Assembly (NCBI GenBank): GCA_010279815.1 | Contig: QEOQ01000658.1 | Span: 594,273 to 658,272 of the forward strand | Reading direction: 5' to 3' | Origin: Brachionus plicatilis | Taxonomy: Eukaryota > Rotifera > Eurotatoria > Ploima > Brachionidae | DNA length: 64,000 nucleotides | Shown: positions 29,322 through 39,823 of the stretch, one piece after another | Position numbering within the stretch: the stretch's first letter is position 1 | Layout: each line of letters opens with the position of its first letter | Translations under genes and position numbers: made by a program | The notes under the pieces: generated by a model | Seen by the model: the letters and a program-made list of their open reading frames with translations, nothing else | What the model was told of the DNA's origin: nothing | Databases searched by the model: none

Positions 29322-31880
29322 TTATTTTTGTAGACGATGTTTTTTCTTATTTAAAATTGATAAATGTGAACTTGGATTTTGAAAGATCGTAGGAGTTGGC
29401 AACGAACTGATCCTAAATTCTGCATTATTTCTCAAGCTGGATTCAAGAGCCGGAAAATCTTCGCTAAAATCATTTTTCTTCGCATAATTATTTTCTTTTC
29501 TAACCTGGGTCTTTGGTTCTGGCTGTTTGGCATTCCAAATCGGAGTTTTAGCATCAGTAAAAGTGAGCGATGGAAAATCGTTTTCGTTAATATGTGAGGC
29601 AGATGGTTCTTTTTTGGAAAACTCTTGTTTCTTGGGTAATTTGAATTCAAGCTCAGGTGAAGTGTTAAATTTAGCTGCTTGAGGCTTTGTCAATGTTTTC
29701 ACCTCTAAGCCTTTGTGGTAAGTTGTTTGATGAAAATTAATTTCTGCACTGGACAAGTACTGACTGCAACCTGGACATTTGGTCAATTTTTTTGAAAAAT
29801 TTTCCTCGTCATTTTTACTCACCCATTTTGATGGTTGACTCAATGAACTATTTTTTGAATCATTTTCTATCAAAGTGTCCAGTAATGGGTCTAAAACAGC
29901 GAACAGTTCATTTTGTTTGCTGACATCAGGAAGCAGGATCAATAGCTCCTGAATTAAACTCAAAAATTCTGCATGCAGTCTCTTTTTGTCCGAGTTCTTG
30001 TTGTTTTTGTATGCATTCAGTGAAATTGGTAAGTTGAGAAGCTGTTGGGACATAAGCAGATAGTCTTGGGCATTCATTAGGCCAATTCGAAAATCAATTG
30101 AATAATTTTTGAATTTTTGAAATTCACTTTTGTCAAAATGTTGAAACAAATCACAAATTTTCGAGTCCAGACTCTTGTTTCGCTCTTCATAATCCTGCGG
30201 CTTGATAAAATTAATAAAATTATTTCTGGCATAAAAATTCTCATAGCCTGGTGGCGGCTCCACTTCTCTCTCAAGCAAATTTTCCATTTTACTCTTTTCT
30301 GTTCTCTCAAAATTTTTGTCTTTTTTCGATGAATTTTTGGACGATTTGCCACTAGACAAATTGGGATGTACTTTTTTTGAATGCTGCAAACTTAGTCCTC
30401 TATTCCAAGTTGAACTTTGGCAAGAAACGGCCACTCCATTTTTTTCACCTGCAATCAAACTTGGAAACTCAGCTTCCTGGCCAAACTTTGGAGCAGGCTT
30501 TGATTTAATCAAACTGCCCCAATTGTTTTGCAATTGTGATGCTGGAGTTGGTTCTTCCACAGCCTCTAACACTGACTCTACTTGCTGCGATTGATCCTGC
30601 TCATTTTTAGCATAGGCCTCGGCGACATCTTGTTTCAGTTGATTTGGCTGGTTCGCTGATGAATCCGCGCTGGCTCTATGACTTGGTCTGTTGGACTCCC
30701 TTTCTTCTGAATGCTTGGCTCTTGAATTACCATGCCGCTTGTGTCTGTCTCTGGCCGAATTGGTCAAATTGAATTCTATGTTTAATTTACCAAGGTTTTT
30801 TTGCTCCAATTTGGTTTTGGCATGCTGCTGTCTTTTGTGAGCCTGAAAATCAAGATCGGACCTGAACACAACATACTCATGGGTTTGGGCGGCATTAAAG
30901 GAACAAGTGTCCAGTTCGCACAAGTAGTGGGCTTTGAGAAAGTGCTGTCTCAGCTGATTGTAGTCTTTGTAGTACTCTTCAATGCCATCGGAGTCACAAA
31001 AGTGGCAGTAATAGTGGTCCTTGCGAAAGTGACGGTACAATTCATCTTTGTCAAAGTATCTCACATCACAATATTCACATGTCGGATGGCCCTTAAAAGA
31101 AAAGTCATCGCGATCACCATGTCGCTTGTGAACAGCCAGTTCCTCTCTGGTATAGTGCTTTCTTTCAAATGTAAAGAGTTTAAGATTTTCCAAACAAAGC
31201 TCACAGTAAAATCTACGATGAACCTTCTTCATGTGGTTGTCCAGCGCCTTAAAGGACTGAAAGGGCCTGAGAGTTTTTGGACATATGTCACATCTATTGC
31301 ACAGTATTTCCTCAAATTCAGACTTGACCAAGCTGTTATTTTGGTCACAAAACATTCCGGCCTCTTGGTCTAGAACAAGATTTTGACCAGTCGAAAGGCT
31401 GGGGTCAAAATTTTTCAATTCAATTGCTTTCTTGGTGCAGTAGACATTTTGGGAAATATTTCTGCATATGGGACAGTCAAGCTTTTTGCACAGTATCCTC
31501 ATTTTGGCAGAGCAGTTTAGGCAAACAAAATGAGAACATGCATAGTAGGTATATGTGTAGAGCTCGTGTAGACAACAGATACAGATTATGGGCTGAGCTT
31601 CTGTATCCTCGCTGCACGAAATCAGCTTTCGTCGGTTGTAGATTTTGTTTTTTTGCTCATTTGACACTTGAATATCTATGACACTTTGTTCATGGCCTTC
31701 TGGCTGATCATGTTCAGATTTTTTTTCACTTGATAAATCATTGCCAAAGCTTTTTTGTGAGCTGAATTTTAAATTTTCATTTAAATCGGTGGACGAATTG
31801 GGCTGATCTACGTTTTGACTAGAGGAATTTTTTTTGCCATTTGGAAACCTCTTGTTTTTGTCAAATGTCTTCGAATTCAT
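29322..31880 (-). CDS. ZNF598: ZNF598/Hel2-type E3 ubiquitin ligase
   Basis: RING ligase that senses collided ribosomes and ubiquitinates small-subunit proteins to start ribosome-associated quality control. A single exon of 852 residues, close to the usual length. The RING is about residues 100-139: CICC, then ACSHFVCLNC and KKLDCPICR. A run of C2H2-type fingers follows (about 195-350), including FKALDNHMKKVHRRFYCELC, HYTREELAVHKRHGD, GHPTCEYCDVRYFDKDELY, HFRKDHYYCHFCD and HFLKAHYLCE, the family's characteristic order. The middle and C-terminal parts are low-complexity and charged with repeated short FPSL/FPAL motifs (AEFPSLI, NDFPSLT, EDFPALE), also typical of ZNF598, and one late finger, CPGCSQYLSSAEINFH. 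The start ATG at 31880 is the first in frame. It lies tail-to-tail with TM2D1. Confidence 0.93.
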   Translation of the reverse strand: MNSKTFDKNKRFPNGKKNSSSQNVDQPNSSTDLNENLKFSSQKSFGNDLSSEKKSEHDQPEGHEQSVIDIQVSNEQKNKIYNRRKLISCSEDTEAQPIICICCLHELYTYTYYACSHFVCLNCSAKMRILCKKLDCPICRNISQNVYCTKKAIELKNFDPSLSTGQNLVLDQEAGMFCDQNNSLVKSEFEEILCNRCDICPKTLRPFQSFKALDNHMKKVHRRFYCELCLENLKLFTFERKHYTREELAVHKRHGDRDDFSFKGHPTCEYCDVRYFDKDELYRHFRKDHYYCHFCDSDGIEEYYKDYNQLRQHFLKAHYLCELDTCSFNAAQTHEYVVFRSDLDFQAHKRQQHAKTKLEQKNLGKLNIEFNLTNSARDRHKRHGNSRAKHSEERESNRPSHRASADSSANQPNQLKQDVAEAYAKNEQDQSQQVESVLEAVEEPTPASQLQNNWGSLIKSKPAPKFGQEAEFPSLIAGEKNGVAVSCQSSTWNRGLSLQHSKKVHPNLSSGKSSKNSSKKDKNFERTEKSKMENLLEREVEPPPGYENFYARNNFINFIKPQDYEERNKSLDSKICDLFQHFDKSEFQKFKNYSIDFRIGLMNAQDYLLMSQQLLNLPISLNAYKNNKNSDKKRLHAEFLSLIQELLILLPDVSKQNELFAVLDPLLDTLIENDSKNSSLSQPSKWVSKNDEENFSKKLTKCPGCSQYLSSAEINFHQTTYHKGLEVKTLTKPQAAKFNTSPELEFKLPKKQEFSKKEPSASHINENDFPSLTFTDAKTPIWNAKQPEPKTQVRKENNYAKKNDFSEDFPALESSLRNNAEFRISSLPTPTIFQNPSSHLSILNKKKHRLQK

Positions 31881-32880
31881 GTAGGCTTTTTTTATGGCTT
31901 TTTTTTTTATTTTATTTTATTTTTGATAATTTTTTGAATAAATATTAAAAAAATATTTTTGAAAATAAAACTAAGATTTCTTATATAATTGAAAGTGAAA
32001 ATTACACAAAAAGAAATTTTATTATGAAATATATTTAGATGAACTGAGCGTTTCTTTAGTCTTAAAAATAAATTTTTGCCTTCAAAATAGTTGGTTGGTA
32101 AAAAACAATAATTTAATTGAAAAACTTGTGATAAAATATCAATGACTAACAGATTAACAGATCAACGCTTCATTTACTTCAAATTAAAAAAAATTTAAAT
32201 TGTTTAAAAAATAAGTTGGAAATTAAAAATTTTAATTTAATTTCTTAATTTTAAATATTCAATTAATGTTTTTGTATATTTATCATGAAATTAATTGAGC
32301 ATTTCTTTAGTCTTATAAATGAGCATTTGGATTTTAAATTGTTGATTAAAAACAATGATACAAGGTTTATTCATTTATTTAAATTAAAATTTGATTTTTC
32401 TTTAAAAAAGTTGAGAATCTTAAAATTTACAATGCAAATTTATACACTTGAAAACCCACCTTTTCTTATCGTCTGGGCCCGAAGAGTCTAAAAAAAGCAT
32501 TAATTAATGAATCAAATCTATAAACGATTCTATTTTTTTGCAGCACAAATCCTTCTTTTTTATTTAATAGACTCATTATATATATTTTTTTTAATTTAAA
32601 AGAAGCAGTTTGGTAAAGTGGTAAAGATTCAAGAACATACATTTTTGGATGTTAATATGCTAAGTGACTTATGTCGAATATTCTCTGGTTCAATCTTTTT
32701 TTAAATAAAAAATAGAAATTAATATCGAGTTTTATTTATTTTTTATTTATGTGACCAAAAAAAAAATTTACCTGACCAAAATATTCCAAAGATCAAAATA
32801 TTAATGTAAATTCAGTTGTCACTGGCTTTTCTAATGCTTTTTGAGTGTCCTTTGATAACTTTGCCTTTACAGTATTTATA
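31881..32880. other. intergenic region upstream of ZNF598
   Basis: AT-rich; the ZNF598 promoter should be at its left end. At about 32601-32700 a stretch with TTGGTAAAGTGGTAAAG and, later, CTGGTTCAATCTTTTTT resembles a decayed tRNA-derived unit (A-box and B-box-like), perhaps a SINE relic; weak. Nothing else is supportable. Confidence 0.4.
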
Positions 32881-33542
32881 CAGTGGTGCTACGACGCCAA
32901 ATTAGGAATAAATTTAAGTTTAATAAAGAAAACTTTTTTCTTTCTTGTCAAAAATAATGATTTTTGTTTTAAAATCAATAAAAACTAAATATTCTACGTT
33001 TGATATTATCTATTAAATTTTAATGTAATACGATTGCAAAAGTAACTCCCATATATTTTTTAAAAATTAATTTGAACATCACAATTTTCCCATGATCAAT
33101 TTTTTTTTAAAAAGACGAAAAAATACATCATAAGTTAACGACTTAAAGCAAAAAAGACGAAAAAATAATTTAATTCCTTTAATATTTTAAAGTATTTTCT
33201 TGATATTTTGTCAATAAGAATTTAATTTCAATTTCCATAGAGAGTAAAAAATTTAATCTTAAAAATAAAAAATTTTCCTTTTTTGTTGATTTTTTACTAT
33301 TTATCACCATTTTTTACAATAATTTACCGAAATTTACGTTAATTTTGGTCAAAAAAGTCAATCAAATTTTTTTTTTTACTTTTTCAAACAATTTAAAAAA
33401 AATTTTTATCTATGAAAATGGTTTTTTTTCGAGAAATTTTGGATTTTTTTTCACTTAATCTTACAATAATTATGAGAAATTTGCGATATTTTACAACAAT
33501 TTATGTAAAATATGGTGAATTCATAGTATCGTAGCAGCACTG
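32881..33542. mobile_element. 662-bp MITE with CAGTGSTGCTACGA termini and TA flanks
   Basis: The left end CAGTGGTGCTACGACGCC and, reversed, the right end CAGTGCTGCTACGATACT share 13 of 14 terminal bases. TA immediately flanks both ends (32879-32880 and 33543-33544). The interior is AT-rich with ACGTAAATTT-type motifs and no transposase. The TA flanks suggest a Tc1/mariner-superfamily relative; a hAT origin is less likely because no 8-bp duplication is visible. Confidence 0.7.
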
Positions 33543-33719
33543 TAACTGATCACGCAATTTTTATAATTTTCACGTCAACACTTTCTGTACTTTATTCACC
33601 TTGGCCATTTTTTTCAGATAAATTCAAATTTTCAAAATACAAGTTTTTTCTCATTGTATTAAGCTTGGTTGAAAAAAATTTTTCTAATAAATGTTTAATT
33701 ACATAAAAAAATAAAGTTA

Positions 33720-35019
33720 ACGTATTTGCTCACTCATAGTGACATGTCACTATAGGCGAAAGCCTGGCAATAGTGACATGTCATAAATTATCGAACACTG
33801 GTTTTCATTTTCGATTTGTGACATGTCATAAAACCCGAATATAGACAAAAAATAGCTTTTTTTTTAATTTTTAGTACCTATATTTATGACATGTCATAAA
33901 TTTTTTCAAATTTCAGAAATTAAAAGGGGGGACCCTTATCGAAAAAAATGAAAAAAAAAATTTTTCTTAAATTAAAATTCCAATATATAGATTTTTATGT
34001 GCTGATTCAGAATAATATAGGTTTTGTATTTTTTGGATCAACAATACTAAAGTTATAACAAAAAAGATATTTTTTGAAAATTTAGGAAAATTCTTAAAAA
34101 TGACATTTTTCCCATTTTTCAGGGTACCATACCTCGAAAATTGAAATTATCCGATTACAAGATCGACAGTGAATTTTGTAGATCTTGAGCTAATTAAGAA
34201 AAATAGACCTCGGATTTAAATATATCTCTTCAGAATCCAGAGATACAGCCCTTCAAAAATTACCAAAAAACGCTCCAAAGGGGTACTATCATTAAAAAAT
34301 GAAAAAAAAATTTTCTTCAAAAATTTTTCAAATTTAGCTTATTTATTTATTTATTTTATTTTTATTATTCATATTTTAAATTGAAAGTAAATAAAAGGTT
34401 TTAATCCATATTTGATTATTATAATTAAGCAAGCCAAATAAATGAACAGCAAACTCTAAACAAAATTTTTTTTTAAAAGCTTGGCTCAGATACTTATAAA
34501 TTTAAAGAGAAATCGAATCTTTAGACAAAGAAAAGTCTAAGTTAAAGAAAAAGTTAAGTGAAATCTATTTTTAGATTTCAAAAACCATCATTTCAAATAA
34601 TTTTTTAGCTAAATAGAAATAAGAAATAATAAGAAATTGAATAGTCGTGTCATAACTTGACTTGACAGTGATGATGTTTGTTATAGCTTTAGTATTGTTG
34701 ATCCAAAAAATACAAAACCTATATTATTCTGAATCAGCACATAAAAATCTATATATTGGAATTTTAATTTAAGAAAAATTTTTTTTTTCATTTTTTTCGA
34801 TAAGGGTCCCCCCTTTTAATTTCTGAAATTTGAAAAAATTTATGACATGTCATAAATATAGGTACTAAAAATTAAAAAAAAAGCTATTTTTTGTCTATAT
34901 TCGGGTTTTATGACATGTCACAAATCGAAAATGAAAACCAGTGTTCGATAATTTATGACATGTCACTATTGCCAGGCTTTCGCCTATAGTGACATGTCAC
35001 TATGAGTGAGCAAATACGT
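33720..35019. mobile_element. 1.3-kb foldback element with 344-bp inverted repeats carrying GACATGTC motifs
   Basis: The arms 33720-34063 and 34676-35019 are nearly identical reverse complements (one T/C difference noticed by eye near the inner end). The termini are ACGTATTTGCTCACTC, flanked by TA (33718-33719 and 35020-35021). Each arm has four copies of the palindrome GACATGTC in slightly varied context (for example AGTGACATGTCACT, TATGACATGTCATA). The 612-bp centre is AT-rich without recognisable coding. The 147-bp element at 8575-8721 shares the terminus and motif. Arms this similar imply recent activity or gene conversion. Confidence 0.9.
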
Positions 35020-36721
35020 TAGTTTTCCATAAAATGATAAAAGCCAATGATAAAATAAAAATTAATTATAATTTTTTTGGCATCATTTTTATTTTTATTT
35101 TTTCTTTAATGCAGAAAATTAAATTCATTTTTACTAAAAAATTGATGATTTAATTGACGAATCAAGTGAATAATAGTTCAAAATATTTGAAAAAGCTAGA
35201 AGCTTCAATTAATGATAGCAAAAACTATAAGAAAAATTGTATTTGTATTGTTTTTTTAAGGGAAAAAATTATTAAGTTTTTATCATTTTTAACTCTAATT
35301 AGCCAAAAAGAGTGTAAAAACTATTCGCGCTATGTTAAATTTAACTTTTTTTAAATCTGATAAAATTATCATTATTTTAAATTACAAAAAAATAAATTTT
35401 TTAATAAATATTGAGTCATACTGAGCGAATCTCTAATCTTAAAAATGAAAATTCGCTTTTAAAAACAATTTTGTTCTGAAAACTTTCAAATGATTCTTTA
35501 TTAGATTCCATACATTAAATTGCCGTTTTTTACATTATTATTGATAATTTTTGCAAATTTAAACTGTAATAAAAGGTAAAATAAAGTACAGTTTGAATTT
35601 GTTTGAATTTATATGGTCTTGGGGAAAGGATTTAGACAGCGAAAATTGAGGATATGTTCTAGACTAAACGAAATTCAGAAGCTTCAACGCATAATTAGGT
35701 GTTTTAGTCACAAAAATAGTAATTTTTAAGAAAATATCTTTGCAGACTTAATTTAAAAAATCAAATAAAGAATCGAAATTGAATAAAATTAAAAATTGCA
35801 GATTGATCTATTTTACATTACTGTAATGATTGGTTGTTTTTACTAATATTACGTATATTTACTTTTGAAAAAAAAACGAAAATTTACTACCATATTTTAC
35901 AGAAATCAACGAAAATTTTAGTTAAATTTAGTAAATTCAAAAAAACTTAGATTTTTCACATTTTTGTGTTTTTTTTGTTGGTTTTTTTAGAATTTTTTTG
36001 TTTTTTTTTACGTAAATTTAAATTTTTATTTGATAAATTTTGTTAAAAAAAAAAAAAATGTTTTAAGTAAAAAAGTCATTTTTTCGTAATATTTTTAATT
36101 GTATTAGTTTAACTTTTTTTTTTCTTCTTGTTTTAGATAGTTTTTAAAATCTCGACACGCTTCTTTAAAATTTGAATTAATGTATTTTTAATGAGATATT
36201 TGAAATAATTTAAATAAACGAAAAGAACTTTTAACTTAAAAATTTAATTTAATTTTAACCCCATTTGAAATTTAATGAAATTTTAACTTAAAATTTAAAA
36301 GAAAACAAAAATAACACGAAAATTGAGAAAAATCTGTTGTGGCAAGGAAAAAGTAAGCGAAAGGCCTTTTTTGAATTTACTAAAATAACCTGAAATTTTC
36401 GTAAATTTCTATAAAATATGCTAAATTTTCGCTTTTTTACAAAAGTAAATTTACGTAAATTATCTAAAAATTCCAAAATTTTTCGAAAATTTTCGGAAAA
36501 TTATGAAAAAATGTCTTTTTTTGTCACTTTTTGGTTTCAAATAAATTTACGTTATAATACGTAATTTTACGTAAAACCAAGTGTCACAGGACTACTGTAA
36601 AATTTTATGAAAAAAAGATGCCAAAATTGTTCGTCAAATGTTTATTCATAAAAAAATAACTTAGATAAAATATTTAAATTGAGTTTGAGTTTAAAATTTA
36701 AAATTGTTTTATTTAAATCAG
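35020..36721. other. intergenic region downstream of NSMAF
   Basis: AT-rich, with no supportable gene. The part 35820-36600 is rich in TTACGTAAATTT-like motifs and ends ...GTGTCACAGGACTACTGTA, which resembles one end of a Tc1/mariner-type MITE, but I could not find a convincing matching left end. Confidence 0.4.
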
Positions 36722-39700
36722 TTAAATATTTTGAAGAGACAGAACATTTAAATTGCCATCCGAATCTCCAACACATATTATTTCCTGCTTAAAAATTTGA
36801 ATCGCCTCAAGACTATGCTCACTTATCTTTAAACTTTTGATGGGAAAAAAGCTATCCAGCGACTTTTCTCTTATTTTTTTTGACTCATTCTCTTCTTTCA
36901 TTTCTGACTGCAAGTCAAGAAAGTGCAAGGAGCCCGTCGCATCACAAGCTATGATAAAATTGTGTAAATACAAAAGCTTATTTAATTTAACCTCTTGGTC
37001 ACTTAGCTTAAATGAGAACAACTCTGTGTTGGAGTCAATTTTAAATATTTTTATAAAGCCTAGAGATGTGCAAAAAGCCACAGAATCAATTGAGTCAATT
37101 TTGGAGTTGAGCAATTTGCAGTCGACAATTTTGCCATAAACGCTCAAATCCGAATGGATCACATTGGCTAGGGAATAAAATGTGTTTTTTTCAATTTCAG
37201 AGTTGAGCTTGATCTTGGTCAAAAAATTGGAATGTGACTTTTTCAATGACGATTGACTGCTCAAGTTTAGTCTGTACAAAAACAATGTTCCATCGAAACA
37301 GATAGTGCCCAAAAAGTGTTCACTTATGTCAAATGTAAGTATTGATGAGTCATGTGACAATTCTGTAACAAAATTAATTTTCACATTGCTCATAAAATTC
37401 TCATTTAGCTGCCATATTTTGATGGTTGAGTCCCAGGAGCTGGTGAGCAAAAAAAATTGCGAGCACGATGTTTGAATGAGACGAATTTTGCTAATTGCGT
37501 CATCATGAGCATCCTCAAGACAGTAAATGCACCTGTTATAATTCATATCATAAACATAAAAGGAATTGTTCCAGCATGAAAAAAATAGCAAGCAGGACAT
37601 GTAGGAAGCGTCCTGGTCAACTATTTGAATGATGTCAACTGAGGACATGCTAAAATTTGTCTCATTGTGTGACCTAAAGATCGATCTGTCTTCCAAAGAG
37701 AATATCTTTATCCAGTTGTCATTGGAAACCGAGCAAACTAGAGGAAGTTTGTCCATTTGTTCTATAAAAATCAGCTCATTTACTTGAGATTTGTGTATTT
37801 TGCTGCTGTATCTCAAGTCCATTAGCTCAAAATTAAGCTGGTTCAATTCACTAGGACTGTTCGCTTTGTTGACCACTTTTTGCTTATCTGAATTACTTTC
37901 TCCTTTTCTTGCTTTTATTTGCAGAATTTCAGCTTCGTTCAGCAGCATTTTTGACTTTGGCAAGTGCGCTTGCTTGAAAAGCTGCGTAGGTATTTGGCCA
38001 AACTCTTGGATTTGCAGCTCCAAGCTTTTTCTCTCCGAATAGTTGGTGATCTGGTCCAAATCGACAGCTCCTTCGTAGCACAAATAATAAAATAAATTGT
38101 TTGCTTTGACTGCCTCATCGCCCTGTTGCTTAAAGCCCCATATTAGATCGATCCAGTGGTGAAGACTTGAGCTGACATGGGGGCTTTCCAGCGCATCGCG
38201 CATTTTCTGTATGAACTCTTTGGCATTGTTGTGCGCCCATTGTGGTAAGATGACGTCATTGACTCTTTCACCATTTTGACGCACTCCCAGATCTAGGTCC
38301 AAATGGTTGTTGAGGAAGTGTGGCAACGAGTCAGTGTCATAAAATTCAGGTATCAGCTCCTTTACATCGGAGTCGATTGTCAGACAGTTGCGCCATGTGT
38401 CCGCAATAGAATGGAAAAGTCTGTTTGGATGATCGAATTTTCCATTTTGAAGACACAACTGCCACTCGGGCTGCTCGCGCACCAAATAAAACAGGACAAA
38501 AGCAGGAGTAGAATAGTGACTTCCATAGAGAAAAGGTGGCGTTCCATCCTCGTGCCTGAACTCATCGAACCTTTGTTTTAATCGATCTAGTCTTTCTGTG
38601 TTCAGAGCACCAATTGGTCTAGAAAGATCTCTGTAAGATGACGGATCATCCAGATCCAACACTTGGCTGGTGTAGTCGCTCAGAACCCATGGAAAAACAG
38701 GATATTGGGTCAGATCATTGAAAGAACGGTCCGAAGTATTGTTCAGGTACATTAGGTACTCATAATTGGATATAAGGCCATAGCGCCATTTTTGAAGCAT
38801 GTTTTCATTGTTGAATTTTTCAAAATTTATTAGCTTATCTGGATAGTTTTTGGTCAATTGGTCATAGAAGGAGTCGCGAAATTTTTCGTTTTCAAATGTT
38901 AAATACAAGTGAGGTAGACTTTTGTTGGCATACGATGTAGATAGATAATCGGCATCGCTGTTCAAGTACTGAATTTCGAGACCAATTTTTCTGAGATGGT
39001 ACCGTCGCTTTATCACATATTTGATTTGCATGAGCTTAATTTTGGTGATGTTTGTTTCGGAAGTTTTCTCCGAGTCGTACAAATTATTGAACGGCTTGAA
39101 ATAGATACACATGTTGGACAGAGCCAGTTTGCCCGGGTTGGCCACCAATGGATTTATCCTGTTAACATCATACTCAAATTGTATCTGCTCCTTGATCACA
39201 TCTTCAAGCTGGTGCAGATCGAATTTAAATTGGTTGCGATTGAGGCACGACTTCAGAATAAGCTGGATCATGATTTCTTCTTGTTCATAGTCAAGGGTGG
39301 ACGCCCGATGCAATTGAAGCAAAAGATCAAGTGATTCGGCGCAGTTGGTAAAAATGAATTCAAAATAGTGTAAATCATGGTCATTCTTTCTTTTGTTGAT
39401 GGAGTAGGGCTCAATTTTGTTGTTGGCTTTGCAGCTGAATGTTTGCTTGACATCAACAGCAAAGCATTTTTTTCTCAGAATATCATCATCTTTCAGAGAA
39501 TTTTTTACATTGAGTGAAGATTCATTGTGAGCATTCTGGTCATGAAAAATGTGCATTTTTTGGATAAATTTGTAGCTAAATTTTATTAAGGGGTAATTAA
39601 AGTCTAGCGGGTCGAACACAAATGACTTTGAGCAAATTTTTAGATTGCCCTTAATCAAGCTTTTGGGTCTGCCACAGTCAAATGGCGAGTCTGTTTCATG

Positions 39701-39823
39701 GTAATAGACCAGAAAATCTTCGAAATAGATTTCGCCTGGTTCGAGCAAAATTAATGAAAATCTGCTAGTTAAACTTTTATTAATGGAAGTGGCTAAATTT
39801 GTTTGAGTTTTTAAAAAATCCAT
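36722..39823 (-). CDS. NSMAF: NSMAF/FAN-like BEACH and WD40 protein
   Basis: Factor associated with neutral sphingomyelinase activation, an adaptor linking TNF receptor to neutral sphingomyelinase 2. A single exon of 1033 residues, slightly longer than the vertebrate protein. An N-terminal GRAM/PH-like part has IKGNLKICSKSFVFDPLD (about 57-75). A second PH-like region at about 205-325 has PLVANPGKLALSNMCIYF. The BEACH domain is about 340-620: KWRYGLISNYEYLMYLNN, DRSFNDLTQYPVFPWVL, YGSHYSTPAFVLFYLVR, LCLQNGKFDHPNRLF, ELIPEFY, LPQWAHN, and HHWIDLIWGFKQQGDEA. WD repeats fill about 685 to the end (SSWDSTIKIWQL, LFFSCWNNSFYVYDM). The start codon at 39821-39823 directly follows the stop of the CEBPZOS-like gene (see that entry), so translation of this ORF needs explanation; the ATG aligns with the family start. 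Confidence 0.94.
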   Translation of the reverse strand: MDFLKTQTNLATSINKSLTSRFSLILLEPGEIYFEDFLVYYHETDSPFDCGRPKSLIKGNLKICSKSFVFDPLDFNYPLIKFSYKFIQKMHIFHDQNAHNESSLNVKNSLKDDDILRKKCFAVDVKQTFSCKANNKIEPYSINKRKNDHDLHYFEFIFTNCAESLDLLLQLHRASTLDYEQEEIMIQLILKSCLNRNQFKFDLHQLEDVIKEQIQFEYDVNRINPLVANPGKLALSNMCIYFKPFNNLYDSEKTSETNITKIKLMQIKYVIKRRYHLRKIGLEIQYLNSDADYLSTSYANKSLPHLYLTFENEKFRDSFYDQLTKNYPDKLINFEKFNNENMLQKWRYGLISNYEYLMYLNNTSDRSFNDLTQYPVFPWVLSDYTSQVLDLDDPSSYRDLSRPIGALNTERLDRLKQRFDEFRHEDGTPPFLYGSHYSTPAFVLFYLVREQPEWQLCLQNGKFDHPNRLFHSIADTWRNCLTIDSDVKELIPEFYDTDSLPHFLNNHLDLDLGVRQNGERVNDVILPQWAHNNAKEFIQKMRDALESPHVSSSLHHWIDLIWGFKQQGDEAVKANNLFYYLCYEGAVDLDQITNYSERKSLELQIQEFGQIPTQLFKQAHLPKSKMLLNEAEILQIKARKGESNSDKQKVVNKANSPSELNQLNFELMDLRYSSKIHKSQVNELIFIEQMDKLPLVCSVSNDNWIKIFSLEDRSIFRSHNETNFSMSSVDIIQIVDQDASYMSCLLFFSCWNNSFYVYDMNYNRCIYCLEDAHDDAISKIRLIQTSCSQFFLLTSSWDSTIKIWQLNENFMSNVKINFVTELSHDSSILTFDISEHFLGTICFDGTLFLYRLNLSSQSSLKKSHSNFLTKIKLNSEIEKNTFYSLANVIHSDLSVYGKIVDCKLLNSKIDSIDSVAFCTSLGFIKIFKIDSNTELFSFKLSDQEVKLNKLLYLHNFIIACDATGSLHFLDLQSEMKEENESKKIREKSLDSFFPIKSLKISEHSLEAIQIFKQEIICVGDSDGNLNVLSLQNI

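Noticed and set aside
30801..31373. 190-residue plus-strand open frame
   Set aside because: Shadow of the ZNF598 coding strand; valine/phenylalanine-rich composition reflects the antisense of Cys/His/Lys-rich sequence.
33720..35019. GACATGTC repeats as a CRISPR-like array or p53-response cluster
   Set aside because: Spacing is irregular and the motif repeats symmetrically in both arms of a TA-flanked foldback element in a eukaryotic genome; a transposon subterminal motif explains it better.
35154..35354. 66-residue plus-strand open frame
   Set aside because: Lysine/asparagine/phenylalanine-rich AT-driven frame with no supporting features.
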